A stretch of DNA of 64,000 bases, taken from assembly GCA_964518305.1 (NCBI GenBank), contig CAZFDK010000006.1, positions 38,225-102,224 on the forward strand. The letters are read 5' to 3'. This stretch comes from Caribbeanibacter sp964518305. GTDB lineage: Bacteria > Gemmatimonadota > Gemmatimonadetes > Palauibacterales > Palauibacteraceae. The position numbers were made by a program, and so were the translations under genes. Shown in pieces: positions 50,556-59,285 of this stretch. The notes under the pieces were generated by a model that was not told the origin of the DNA, did no database searches, and saw nothing but the letters and a program-made list of their open reading frames with translations. Numbering within the stretch: position 1 is the stretch's first letter; the number at the start of each line of letters is the position of its first letter.

Positions 50556-51488
50556 GTGACGGGCACGATCTGTGAGATGCGCGACCGCGGACTCGCTCTG
50601 GCCGCTGCCGCTCTTCTGGCCATGGCCCTGGGAGCCGTGGCCACCGCGTGCGGGGGCGGCGAGGATGCCGGCGCGGAGCCGTTCACCATCGGCGCCATCC
50701 CGGACCAGGATCCAGAGAAGCTCCAGCGCACCTACGGCACACTCTCCTCGTACCTGGAGGAGCAGCTGGACGTGCCGGTCCGCTACGAGCCGGTGACCGA
50801 CTACGCAGCGGCGGTCACGGCTTTTCGGGTAGGCGACCTGGACATGGTGTGGTTCGGCGGGCTCACCGGGGTGCAGGCCCGGAGCCAGGTGGAGGGCTCC
50901 CGGGCGATCCTCCAGCGGGCCATCGACGAGGAGTTCCACTCCGTTTTCATCGCGAACCGGGAGAGCGGCATCGCCCCCTTCGACTCGCTGGACGGCCTCA
51001 CCCGGCTGGCGGGCCACAGCTTCACCTTCGGGAGCCAGATCTCCACCTCCGGGCGGCTCATGCCGCAGTACTACCTGGGCGAGGCCGGGGTGGAGCTGGA
51101 AGACTTCGCCGGCGACCCGGGCTTCTCGGGCTCCCACGACAAGACCATCAAGCTGGTGGAGGCCGGCACCTACGAGGCCGGCGCCCTGAACGAGCAGGTG
51201 TGGCGCTCCCGGCTCGAGTCCGGCGACGTGGACACCACCGCCGTGCGGGTGATCTGGCGCACGCCCTCCTACTACGACTATCACTGGGTGATCCGCCCTG
51301 GCCTGGACGAGCGCTACGGGCAGGGCTTCGTGGGGAGGGTGGAGAAGGCCTTCCTCTCGCTGGACGGCGACACGGAGCGGCAGAAGACCATCCTCGGCCT
51401 CTTCGGCGCCGACGAGTTCATCGCCACCGAGAACGCCAACTACGCGAAGATCGAGGCCGTCGGCCGCCAGATCGGGAAGATCGAGTGA
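50556..51488 (+). CDS. PhnD-type substrate-binding lipoprotein of an ABC transporter
   Basis: A 310-residue periplasmic binding protein of the phosphate/phosphite/phosphonate-binding family. The lipobox is VATAC (Cys32). It has FTIGAIPDQDPEKLQRTYG, VRYEPVTDYAAAVTAFRVGDLDMVWFGG in two parts, and STSGRLMPQYYL, where the oxyanion is held in PhnD and PtxB. The GTG at 50556 has AAGGAG at 6-base spacing and is preferred over the ATG at 50541. It lies 143 bases after the MetE-like gene, on the same strand. The ligand may be phosphonate, phosphite or another oxyanion. Confidence 0.86.
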   Translation: MTGTICEMRDRGLALAAAALLAMALGAVATACGGGEDAGAEPFTIGAIPDQDPEKLQRTYGTLSSYLEEQLDVPVRYEPVTDYAAAVTAFRVGDLDMVWFGGLTGVQARSQVEGSRAILQRAIDEEFHSVFIANRESGIAPFDSLDGLTRLAGHSFTFGSQISTSGRLMPQYYLGEAGVELEDFAGDPGFSGSHDKTIKLVEAGTYEAGALNEQVWRSRLESGDVDTTAVRVIWRTPSYYDYHWVIRPGLDERYGQGFVGRVEKAFLSLDGDTERQKTILGLFGADEFIATENANYAKIEAVGRQIGKIE

Positions 51489-51532
51489 GGGACCCGCAGC
51501 GCGGCTGCTCCCGGCCCGGCTGAGGCCGAGAG

Positions 51533-52362
51533 ATGATCGACGGACCCGTCTTCGAGCTCCGGGGAGTGGGGCGCCGCTACGGACAGACCACCGCCCTCGA
51601 GGCGGTCGACCTGAGGATCGAGCCCGGCGAGCGGGTGGGGCTCATCGGGCCAAGCGGGGCGGGGAAGACCACCCTCCTCAGCCTGCTGAACGCCACTCGC
51701 TCGCCCACGTCGGGCCGGATGCTCGTCTTCGGCCAGGACCTCTCGGAGCTGGCTCCCGAGGGTCGGCGCCGGCTGCAGAGCCAGATCGGCACCATCCACC
51801 AGCAGTTTCACCTTGTGGACGGCCTGCGCGTGATTCACAACGTGAACGCCGGTCGGCTGGCCGAGTGGTCCCTCCTCCGCTCGCTGTGGTCGCTCCTGCG
51901 GCCGCAGGAGACGGAGCGGGCACGGCACATCCTCGAGCGGGTGGGCATCGGCGAGAAACTGTACGAGCGCACCGGTGACCTCTCCGGCGGCGAGAAGCAG
52001 CGCGTGGCCCTGAGCCGGGTGCTGGCCCAGGACCCGGACGTGATCCTGGCCGACGAGCCCATTGCCAGCCTGGACCGGGAGAACAGCCGCGAGGTCATGG
52101 ACCTGTTGAGTCGGCTGGCCCGGGAGGAGAGGGTCACCGCGGTGATCAGTCTGCACGAGTACGAGTACGCCCTGAGCCACTGCGAGCGGGTGATCGGCCT
52201 GCGGNNNNNNNNNNCGTCGAGACCGCTCGCGACGAGCTCCAGGCCGCCGTCCCCGAGGCGGCCGCCACGGGCAATCTCGACCTCTCGGACGGCCCCGTCG
52301 GCACAGGACCGTACGCCTTCGACACGCACGAGCCCGACCGGCTCTACCGGCTCGAGCGGTGA
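51533..52362 (+). CDS. PhnC-type ABC transporter ATPase, interrupted by a short gap
   Basis: The ATP-binding subunit. It has Walker A GPSGAGKTTLL, Q-loop region TIHQQFHLV, signature LSGGEKQRVALSR, Walker B VILADEP and switch His in ISLHEYEYA. Ten Ns (52205-52214) follow GLR. After them the protein resumes one frame off as VETARDELQAAVPEAAA and ends at 52362. For one continuous frame the true gap must be 2 mod 3 in length; family comparison suggests roughly 25-30 missing bases. The stop overlaps the permease GTG. Confidence 0.85.
52205..52214. other. Assembly gap of 10 N inside the PhnC-type gene
   Basis: Ten Ns with no repeated sequence at the edges. The reading frame does not continue across it at this length, so the true gap size differs from ten. 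Confidence 0.9.
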
Positions 52363-54083
52363 GCGGCAGGGACAGCGCCCGCCGCTGGTGGGGACTGGCG
52401 GCGGTCCTGCTCGTAGGATGGGCGGCCCTGGAGGCGGGCCTGGTCTCGGGCGACCTGGTGAACAGCGGCGGATGGGGCCAGGTTCGGGAGTTCCTGGGCG
52501 CCGTCACCCACCCGGCGCTGGGAGCGGACTTCCTCGCCCGCACCGCCCGGGCTGCCTTCGTGACCCTGGCCTTCGCGGTGCTCGGTACCTTCCTCAGCCT
52601 GATCCTGGGCACGGTGGGCGGCGTGCTGGGCTCCGAGGTCTGGTGGTCCACGGTGGCTTCCGGGAGCGGGCAGGGGGAGCTCGGCCGCCTCCGGGCCGCC
52701 TGGCTGGCGGTGCGCGGCGCGCTGGCCGTGCCCCGCTCCATCCACGAGATCCTCTGGGGCCTCTTCTTCATCAACATCGTCGGCCTGGACCCCATCGTCG
52801 GGGTCCTGGCCATCGCCATCCCCTACGGCGCCATCACCGCCAAGCTCTTCTCGGAGATCCTGGACGAGACGTCCCGGGACGCGCTCCGGGCGCTCAGGAA
52901 CGCCGGGGCCTCGCCGTCGGAGGCCTTCCTGTACGGGCTGGTGCCCGAGGCCTTCCGTGACCTGCTCTCCTACACCTTCTACCGCTTCGAGTGCTCGATC
53001 CGGTCGGCGGCCGTGCTCGGGATCATCGGCGCCGGCGGGCTGGGGTACGAGCTCTTCCTGAGCCTCCAGTCGCTCCGCTATCCGCAGATGTGGACGCTGC
53101 TGGCGGCGCTGATCGCCCTCACCGGCGCCACGGACCTGTGGAGCGGCTTCGTGCGCCGGAGGCTGGGCGGCGCCACGCGGCTGAGCCTCAAGGAGGCCGG
53201 CGTCGGTTCGGCCGGGGGCCACGATCCTTCCCGGGGGGAGGGCGGCGAGACTCCGGCGCGCCCGCGGCGGGATCCGGCCATCACGGCCTCCCTGGCCGCC
53301 GCCGGGCTGCTGCTCGCCGTCTCCGCCGTGTACATCGTCCCCCACGCCGGGCAGATCTTCAGCGCCGAGGCGGCCGAGATGGCGGCCCGGCTGGCCGAGG
53401 AGTCCTTCCCGCCGACCACCGGCGGCCTGACGGCCCTCGAGCTCGTCGACCTCTCGGCCGGCACCCTGGCCATGTCAGTGCTGGCCATCACCCTGGCCAC
53501 GGCCGGCGGGCTCCTGCTGGCCTTTCCGGCGGCCAGCAGCCTGTCGCTGCCCGGCGGGGTGCTCCTGGGCGAGGGGGCGAGCCGGGCGTGGAAGGCCGTC
53601 GGTACGGCCACCTTCGGCCTCTCCCGGGCGGTCCTCCTGGTGCTGCGTGCCGTCCCCGCGCCGGTCTGGGCCCTGGTGCTCCTCTTCGTCTTCTTTCCGG
53701 GCGTCCTCCCGGGCGCCCTGGCCCTGGGCCTCTACACCATGGGCGTCCTGGGCCGGCTCATGTCCGAGGTGGCGGAGAACCTGGACCGCCGCCCGCTGGA
53801 GGCGCTCCGGGCCCAGGGCGCCTCCGGGGCCGAGGTCTTCCTGTACGGGGTGCTCCCGGCGGCGTCCCGGAAGTTCCTCTCCTACGTGCTCTACCGGTGG
53901 GAGGTCTCGATCCGCGGCACCGTCATGGTGGGCGTGGTGGGCGCCGGCAGCCTTGGCGTGCTCCTCACCGAGCAGCTCAGCAGCTTCGACTACTCGGCCG
54001 TACTCACCACGCTGGGCTGCTATCTGCTCCTCACCTTCGCCGTGGACATGACAAGCGCCCGGGCCCGCAGCGACCTTCGCTGA
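52359..54083 (+). CDS. PhnE-type ABC permease, tandem fused
   Basis: A 574-residue inner-membrane protein made of two PhnE-like permease units in one chain. Each has a transmembrane core and the EAA-type loop that contacts the ATPase: ALRALRNAGASPSEAFLYGLVPEA in the first half and ALRAQGASGAEVFLYGVLPAA in the second (each longer than 20, given here as positions ~165-190 and ~480-505). Around 12 helices are predicted. A charged linker at ~270-305 joins the halves. The GTG overlaps the ATPase stop. Together with PhnD and PhnC types this is a complete importer. Confidence 0.88.
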   Translation: MSGRDSARRWWGLAAVLLVGWAALEAGLVSGDLVNSGGWGQVREFLGAVTHPALGADFLARTARAAFVTLAFAVLGTFLSLILGTVGGVLGSEVWWSTVASGSGQGELGRLRAAWLAVRGALAVPRSIHEILWGLFFINIVGLDPIVGVLAIAIPYGAITAKLFSEILDETSRDALRALRNAGASPSEAFLYGLVPEAFRDLLSYTFYRFECSIRSAAVLGIIGAGGLGYELFLSLQSLRYPQMWTLLAALIALTGATDLWSGFVRRRLGGATRLSLKEAGVGSAGGHDPSRGEGGETPARPRRDPAITASLAAAGLLLAVSAVYIVPHAGQIFSAEAAEMAARLAEESFPPTTGGLTALELVDLSAGTLAMSVLAITLATAGGLLLAFPAASSLSLPGGVLLGEGASRAWKAVGTATFGLSRAVLLVLRAVPAPVWALVLLFVFFPGVLPGALALGLYTMGVLGRLMSEVAENLDRRPLEALRAQGASGAEVFLYGVLPAASRKFLSYVLYRWEVSIRGTVMVGVVGAGSLGVLLTEQLSSFDYSAVLTTLGCYLLLTFAVDMTSARARSDLR

Positions 54084-54129
54084 CGGTCGTTCCCGGGGAC
54101 AGGGCCCGGGCCGCCACCGGTGCGGGGAT

Positions 54130-55191
54130 TCACGCCGCGCTGGCGGCTCCACCCCCCGATCCCGCCTCGTCTCCGCGGAGACGCATCACCGACTCCGAGA
54201 AGCGCTCCATCTCCTCCATCTGCGGGCTGAACTGAAGGAGAAGCAGGTCGACGCCGGCCTCCTCGAACTCGTCGATCCGCCGCGCCACCTGCTCCGGCGT
54301 GCCCACCAGACCGGAGTGCAGGCCCCGGTTGGAGACCGCGTAGTCCTCGGGGCTCAGGTCCTGCTCCAGGTGGGTGCCGTCGATCCAGTCCTGGAAGGAG
54401 TGGTAGGAGAGGTCGTCGCCGGCGCCCGTGATGCGGCGGAGCTCCTCCCGAGCCTCCTCCTCGGTCTCCCGCACCACGGCGAACCCGGAGACACCGTACT
54501 CCATTGGCTCCAGCCCCTTCTCCTCCCGCCGCCGGCGCATGCCGTCGATCTTCCGGCGCACGCGTTCCGGCGGGTCACCGTGCATGACGTAGGCGTCACA
54601 GAGGGAGGTGATCATCTCCTTGCCGGCCTCCGATTCGCCGCCGGCGTACACCGTGGGACGGGGATCGGAGACGGGCTTCGGCTCCAGGATCGCGTCCTCG
54701 ACCTCGAAGTAGTCGCCCGACAGCGTGAATCGGTCCTCGCGCCACATGCCGTCCACCACCCGGAGCCACTCGGTGGCCCGGTCATAGCGCTCATCGTGGC
54801 GGTCGAACTCGGCGCCGTACTTCGTCGCCTCTTCCTCCCACCAGGAGGCCACCAGGTTCAGGGAGAGGCGGCCGTCCGAGATCCGGTCGATGTTGGCCGC
54901 CTGCTTGGCCAGCACCGCCGGCGGGTGGAAGGTGGGCCGCACCGCCACCATGAGCTCCAGGGTCCGGGTGACCGCGGCCAGGGCCGCCGCCGTGCTCCAC
55001 GCGTCCAGCGCCGGGGCATCGGGTTCCTCGATGTCGTTGAGGAAGAGCTCGGCGATCAGCGTCAGGTCGAATCCGATCTCCTCGCTGCGGCGCGCCAGCC
55101 GCTCGGCGTACTCCCAGCTCGCCTCCATCCCCTCGTCCTCGACGTTCCTGAGCCAGCCGCCGAAGACGGGGAGCCAGTAGCCGTATCGCAT
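54130..55191 (-). CDS. LLM-class flavin-dependent monooxygenase
   Basis: A 353-residue luciferase-like TIM-barrel enzyme related to alkanesulfonate (SsuD) and dimethylsulfone (SfnG) monooxygenases. It has RYGYWLPVFGGWLRN, FDLTLIAELFLND, LAKQAANIDRISDGRLSLNL and the ASWWEEEATKYG insertion of that subgroup, then TVYAGGESEAGKEM. It uses FMNH2 supplied by a separate reductase. ATG 55191 has GGAG six bases upstream; an earlier ATG at 55263 overlaps the ATP-grasp stop (ATGA) and would add 24 polar residues. It follows the ATP-grasp gene directly and probably works with it. Confidence 0.87.
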   Translation of the reverse strand: MRYGYWLPVFGGWLRNVEDEGMEASWEYAERLARRSEEIGFDLTLIAELFLNDIEEPDAPALDAWSTAAALAAVTRTLELMVAVRPTFHPPAVLAKQAANIDRISDGRLSLNLVASWWEEEATKYGAEFDRHDERYDRATEWLRVVDGMWREDRFTLSGDYFEVEDAILEPKPVSDPRPTVYAGGESEAGKEMITSLCDAYVMHGDPPERVRRKIDGMRRRREEKGLEPMEYGVSGFAVVRETEEEAREELRRITGAGDDLSYHSFQDWIDGTHLEQDLSPEDYAVSNRGLHSGLVGTPEQVARRIDEFEEAGVDLLLLQFSPQMEEMERFSESVMRLRGDEAGSGGGAASAA

Positions 55192-55259
55192 CGATGTCTC
55201 CATGTGGTCGGGTGAGTCCGTGGGTTCTTCGACGTCGTGGCCGTCGTGCTCGCGTCGTG

Positions 55260-56225
55260 TCATGCCGCCGCGGGCCCGTCGTGCCGGCCCTCCGCCCGGC
55301 GCGCCTCCCGCGCCAGGAAGTCGGCCAGCCGCTCGAAGGGATCGAAGCCCAGGAGATCCGGGGCGTCGGCGACGAAGTTCGAGAGGGCGTTCACGTCGTA
55401 GTAGCGAACCGTGCCGTCGCGGTCGTCCACCATGTACTCGACCCCGCCCACCTCGAGCCCGCCGGCCCGAGCGATCCGCTCCACGTCCCGCTTGACCTCG
55501 AGCGGGGGGTCCACCGGCTCCACGGCGCGGTCCCGCTCGTCCTCTCCCTCGCCGTCGCCGGAGGGGATGTCCGCCGGACACAGGTCGAAGCAGTCCTCGG
55601 CGGCGCGGACCCGGATGGCATACAGGTACTCGCCACCGAGCGTCTCCACGCGGGTGATCGTCCCGTCGCGCCGCGGCACGAACTCCTGCACCAGGGCCGT
55701 CCCGTCGGGGCCGAAGTCCAGCTCGCCGGCCTCCGCCGCGGCGCGGAGCTCCTCCCGGTCGTCGAAGCGGGTGATGCCGGCGCCGCTCCCGCCCACGTCG
55801 GCCTTCACCACCAGGGGGGTGCGGAGCTCGTCGCCCGCCTCGACCACCTGGTCCCGCGTGTGGACCACGCGGGCCGGCGGGAAGTCCAGGCCCAGGCCGT
55901 CGAGCAGGGAGAGCTGCAGCGCCTTCGAGGTCTCCACGCGGAAGGCGTCCGTGCCGTTCACCACCCGCACGCCCCGCGCCTCCAGGTGCGCCAGCCAGGC
56001 CCGGGCGTAGGCCACGCCCCCCGGGAGCCCCCGCAGGTGGGACGAGGGGCTCATGCGGTTGAAGACCAGCGACCACTCCGGCGTCCCGTCCGCGGGGTCG
56101 AAGGAGTGGCTCCGTGCGTCCACCGGAGTCCAGGGCACCCCCCGCCTGTCCAGGGCCTCGAAGAGGGGGCGGAACCAGTTCGGGTGCTCGTAGAAGACGG
56201 CGATGGGGCTCGCGATGTCGGTCAC
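55260..56225 (-). CDS. RimK-like ATP-grasp ligase
   Basis: A 321-residue ATP-grasp enzyme that forms a carboxylate-amine (or similar) bond through an acyl phosphate. The ATP lid and binding residues are in PLVVKADVGGSGAGITRFD, LVQEFVPRRDGTITRVE and the metal-binding VRYYDVNALSNF. The N-terminal part (AVFYEHPNWFRPLFEALDRRG, VFNRMSPSSHLRG) is of the type found in glutathione-synthetase-like and peptide-modifying members. It lies between a Cys-rich small peptide gene and an LLM monooxygenase on the same strand. A peptide maturation role is an inference from this order; a free amino-acid ligase is the alternative. Confidence 0.85.
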   Translation of the reverse strand: MTDIASPIAVFYEHPNWFRPLFEALDRRGVPWTPVDARSHSFDPADGTPEWSLVFNRMSPSSHLRGLPGGVAYARAWLAHLEARGVRVVNGTDAFRVETSKALQLSLLDGLGLDFPPARVVHTRDQVVEAGDELRTPLVVKADVGGSGAGITRFDDREELRAAAEAGELDFGPDGTALVQEFVPRRDGTITRVETLGGEYLYAIRVRAAEDCFDLCPADIPSGDGEGEDERDRAVEPVDPPLEVKRDVERIARAGGLEVGGVEYMVDDRDGTVRYYDVNALSNFVADAPDLLGFDPFERLADFLAREARRAEGRHDGPAAA

Positions 56226-56289
56226 GGATTTCCTCCGGGATCTGTGGGTCGGGTGCTGCTCGAGTGCCGGGTCACGGGCCTCCGCAGGT

Positions 56290-56303
56290 GTCTCCGCGGA
56301 GAC
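56290..56303. promoter_or_regulatory. Perfect 14-bp palindrome upstream of the ATP-grasp gene
   Basis: GTCTCCG and CGGAGAC are exact complements with no spacer, about 65 bases upstream of the ATP-grasp start. It may be an operator or part of the leader structure. Confidence 0.35.
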
Positions 56304-56327
56304 GCCGGATGGGGATCAACGAGAAAG

Positions 56328-56349
56328 GGGCCGCCCTCTCGAGCGGCCC
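56328..56349 (-). terminator. Hairpin between the Cys-rich peptide and the ATP-grasp gene
   Basis: On the minus strand GGGCCGC, an eight-base loop and GCGGCCC form a stem followed by CTTTCTCGTT. The T tract is interrupted, so read-through is expected. A leaky terminator here would give more peptide than enzyme transcript, as is common behind precursor genes of ribosomal peptides. Confidence 0.45.
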
Positions 56350-56381
56350 GTGTCGGCGTCCGTCCTGTTCCTCGGCGGAGG

Positions 56382-56582
56382 CTAGCTACAGCTCTCCAGC
56401 TCCGGAGTCGGAGGCCGACAGGGGGCCGCGGCGGGCATACAGGGCATGGCCATGCCGCAGCGACAGGGGGAGGTGGTACAGCGACAGGAGAGGGACGTAC
56501 AATAGGGGACGAGCGGACCTGCGCGCCCCGGGGAGGTGGTCGTGACGTCGGTCGGCGCTGTGGACGGATCGTGTCTCATCAT
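56382..56582 (-). CDS. Cys-rich small peptide, possible RiPP precursor
   Basis: A 66-residue peptide with no recognised family. The first ~27 residues are Thr/Ser/Pro-rich without Cys and could be a leader. The last ~39 hold eight Cys and three Met in the order CTSLSCRC, TTSPCRCG, MAMPCMP, AAAPCRPP and ELESCS, plus several Thr, Ser and Glu. It begins ATG ATG and ends TAG, 156 bases upstream of the ATP-grasp gene. Seven of eight Cys codons are TGT, unusual in such GC-rich DNA. Alternatives are a metal-binding peptide or a chance open frame; codon bias makes me cautious. Confidence 0.5.
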   Translation of the reverse strand: MMRHDPSTAPTDVTTTSPGRAGPLVPYCTSLSCRCTTSPCRCGMAMPCMPAAAPCRPPTPELESCS

Positions 56583-56861
56583 GGGGCCACTCGTTTCGCT
56601 CCGACGGTCGGCGGCGAGATCGAAGCGCCGCCGCAACAGGCGTTGAAGAGACGGTGCAAGCTGCACGCCGCGCCGGACGCCCCGAGACCCTGGAACGCGA
56701 TCTGAAGGGAGGGTGGACAGTGCCCGGACGCCGGTGGGAGCCGGTGGGATGGTGTCCCGACGGGGCCATGGGCGCGAAGCATGCAGCGTGTCTCCGATCT
56801 CAGCCACGAACCCTGGCAACGAAGGGTCGGAGCCGAACGACGGTCGGCTGGGGGCACATCG
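56583..56861. other. Divergent intergenic region
   Basis: These 279 bases lie between the Cys-rich peptide (-) and the TreT-like gene (+). No clear promoter hexamers, operator or RNA structure was identified. A longer upstream start for the glycosyltransferase (56781) would occupy part of it. Confidence 0.45.
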
Positions 56862-58331
56862 ATGATTCGACAGGTGGAAGTGGAGGGAACACCCGGGCTC
56901 GAGGAGTACCGAAGCGTGCCCTCGCTCTCGGGAGCGGTGGAGGAGCTGGCGGAAGCCGCTCGCTCCAGGCCGGAGTACCTGGAGGAGCGGACCGTGTGGA
57001 TGGTCAACTCCACCGCACAGGGGGGCGGCGTGGCCGAGATGCTCCCCACCCAGATCTCCCTCCTCCGGGATCTCGGGCTCTCCGTGGAGTGGGCCGTCCT
57101 CCAGGCCGAGCGCCCGGAGTTCTTCGCCCTGACGAAGCGGATTCACAACCACCTGCACGGCGAGGGGGAGGGCGAGTTCGACGCAGCGGACCGCCGGCTC
57201 TTCGAGGAGGTGAGCCGACGGAACGCGGAGGGGCTCGCGGCCCGACTGGAGCCCGGGGATCTGGTGGTGGTGCACGATCCCCAGCCGATGCCCCTGGCGG
57301 CAGCGCTCCGCGAGCGGGGTGCCGACGTCAGGGCGCTCTGGCGCTGCCACGTGGGGCTCGACCAGGAGAACGCGGCGACCCGGGCCGCCTGGTCCTTCCT
57401 GGCCCCGTACGCCCCCGACTACGAGGCGGCGGTTTTCACGGCCCCGGAATACGTGCCGGAGGTCTTCCGCGACCGGTGTCACCTGATCTATCCCGCCATC
57501 GATCCCCTGGCCGAGAAGAACCGCGAGCTGCGCCTGCGCGGTGTCCTGAACGTGCTCGGGCGCTCCGGCCTGTTGGGCGACGGGGGCGGTGGGCACAGGG
57601 GTTCCTACCCGGAGTCCGCCCGGCGGCTGGGGGATGACGGGAAGTTCGAGCCGGCCGCCGACGCCGGAGACACGGGCCTGCTGGAACGGCCGGTGGCGAC
57701 CCAGATCTCCCGCTGGGACCGGCTCAAGGGATACCGGCCGCTGCTGGAGGCCTTCGTGCGGATGAAGGGCCGGGCGGAGAACGGCAACGGCCGCCCGCCG
57801 CGCGAGCGGGAGGCGCTGCGCGAGTCCCGGCTGGTGATGGCCGGACCCGACCCCGACGCCGTTTCCGACGACCCGGAGGGGCAGGAGGTGCTGGAGGAGA
57901 TCCGGAGCGCTTACCTCGCCCTGGACGAGCGGCACCGCCGGGACGTCGCGGTGGTGGCCCTTCCCATGGACTCGCGGGAAAGAAACGCCCTCATGGTGAA
58001 CGCGCTCCAGCGCTCCAGCACGGCGGTCATCCAGAACTCCCTGCGCGAGGGCTTCGGGCTCACGATCACCGAGGCGATGTGGAAGGCTCGTCCCGTGCTG
58101 TCCAACCGGCGGGCCTGCGGTCCACGCCACCAGGTCCGCCACGGCCGTGACGGGCTACTCATCTCCGACCCGGAGGATCCGGGGGAGCTGGGCGAGGCCC
58201 TGGCCCGAATGCTGACCGCCGACGGGCAGCGGGAGGAGTGGGGACGGTCGGGCCGGCGCCGGGCGCACGAGGAGTTCCTAGTCCTCTCCCAGCTCCGCCG
58301 CTGGCTCTCGGTTCTCTCCGACCTGGCCTGA
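56862..58331 (+). CDS. TreT-like GT4 glycosyltransferase (trehalose synthase-type)
   Basis: A 489-residue GT-B enzyme resembling trehalose-forming TreT and retaining trehalose phosphorylases. It has GLEEYRSV near the N-terminus, VWMVNSTAQGGGVAEML, RCHVGLD, IYPAIDPLAEKN, ISRWDRLKGY, VVALPMDSRERNALMVNALQ (first 20), NSLREGFGLTITEAMWK, GRDGLLI. The last two form the nucleotide-sugar and acceptor site. It would make trehalose from NDP-glucose and glucose as a stress solute. The ATG at 56862 begins the conserved region; an ATG at 56781 is possible. A Gly-rich insertion around 235-265 is unusual. Confidence 0.85.
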   Translation: MIRQVEVEGTPGLEEYRSVPSLSGAVEELAEAARSRPEYLEERTVWMVNSTAQGGGVAEMLPTQISLLRDLGLSVEWAVLQAERPEFFALTKRIHNHLHGEGEGEFDAADRRLFEEVSRRNAEGLAARLEPGDLVVVHDPQPMPLAAALRERGADVRALWRCHVGLDQENAATRAAWSFLAPYAPDYEAAVFTAPEYVPEVFRDRCHLIYPAIDPLAEKNRELRLRGVLNVLGRSGLLGDGGGGHRGSYPESARRLGDDGKFEPAADAGDTGLLERPVATQISRWDRLKGYRPLLEAFVRMKGRAENGNGRPPREREALRESRLVMAGPDPDAVSDDPEGQEVLEEIRSAYLALDERHRRDVAVVALPMDSRERNALMVNALQRSSTAVIQNSLREGFGLTITEAMWKARPVLSNRRACGPRHQVRHGRDGLLISDPEDPGELGEALARMLTADGQREEWGRSGRRRAHEEFLVLSQLRRWLSVLSDLA

Positions 58332-58463
58332 GTCCGGGCGACGGGCCGGGGCGGCCGACCGGCAGGACGGCTCCGGATAGCCGGCCGGGCGCGGCCGGGC
58401 CGCGACACGACCGCGGTCGACGCGTCGCCGGATCCATTCGCGAAGCCGGGGAGGTGTGCTCCT

Positions 58464-59015
58464 CTACTGCCGGGTGCCCCGGAACTGGAAGCCGGAGGTG
58501 AACGGCCGCTCGCCCCCGGACTCGGCGGGACAGGACATGGTGAACCGGACGCCGGCGTCCAGCTGGATCTCCCCGGTCCCGGGGCTCACGAACTCGCCCT
58601 GCCACAGATCGCGGCCACGGCAGCCGGAGAGGGTGGCGGCCGCCCCGCTCTCGCCGGAGAGCAGCACGAAGCTGACCAGGCCGCTGGCGCCGATCTGACC
58701 GTTGGCGATCCGCCCCTCGACGACGGAGCACGAGAGCTCGCCCGAGCTCTGCCCGATGGAGTCGATTCGGAAGGAGCCCCCGAACGTGGAGTCGGTCTGG
58801 GAGTCCACCATGAAGGTGCCCTCGCAGCTCGCCTCCCAGCGGCCGCTCACGTCCGCCGACTCCATGACAAGGTCCCACGTGCCGGCGTAGGTCCCGCGCA
58901 CGTCCGGCGTCTCGGGCGCCTGACTCTCTCCGGAGCCGCAGGCCAGGGTGAGAGAGCAGACCAGGACCAGCGAGAGGCGGGGGAGGGTGGCGGGGACGGC
59001 GGGTATCTCGGGCAT
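58464..59015 (-). CDS. Hypothetical lipoprotein
   Basis: A 183-residue protein with signal and lipobox LTLACGSG (Cys ~26). The mature part is rich in Gly, Ser and alternating hydrophobic residues (GTYAGTWDLVM, GGSFRIDSIG, GELSCSVVEGRI), suggesting an all-beta, lipocalin-like fold. Four Cys in the mature chain may form disulfides. No family is recognised. It is convergent with the glycosyltransferase gene, 132 bases away. Confidence 0.7.
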   Translation of the reverse strand: MPEIPAVPATLPRLSLVLVCSLTLACGSGESQAPETPDVRGTYAGTWDLVMESADVSGRWEASCEGTFMVDSQTDSTFGGSFRIDSIGQSSGELSCSVVEGRIANGQIGASGLVSFVLLSGESGAAATLSGCRGRDLWQGEFVSPGTGEIQLDAGVRFTMSCPAESGGERPFTSGFQFRGTRQ

Positions 59016-59285
59016 GGCTCGGTGGTGTTTGGAGTCGGCAGTCGGCGAACCTCGCGGGTAAGGCCACGCGGCGTCCGCGTCACGGCGCGGCGTCCCTGGC
59101 GCCGGGGAGCGGACCTCGACAGAACGTAAGCCTGCGCGACGATGAACAGATCGTCCAGTGCAGGTCCCGGCCCCCTGCTCGTTCGCATTTCGGCGCTCCG
59201 GTCAGCTTGCCGGTCGTCGCCGTCCCCGGGAGATTGGCCCAGAGTGGTCGCCCCCTCCGCCGCCGCCGCAACAGGAGGCCCGCCG

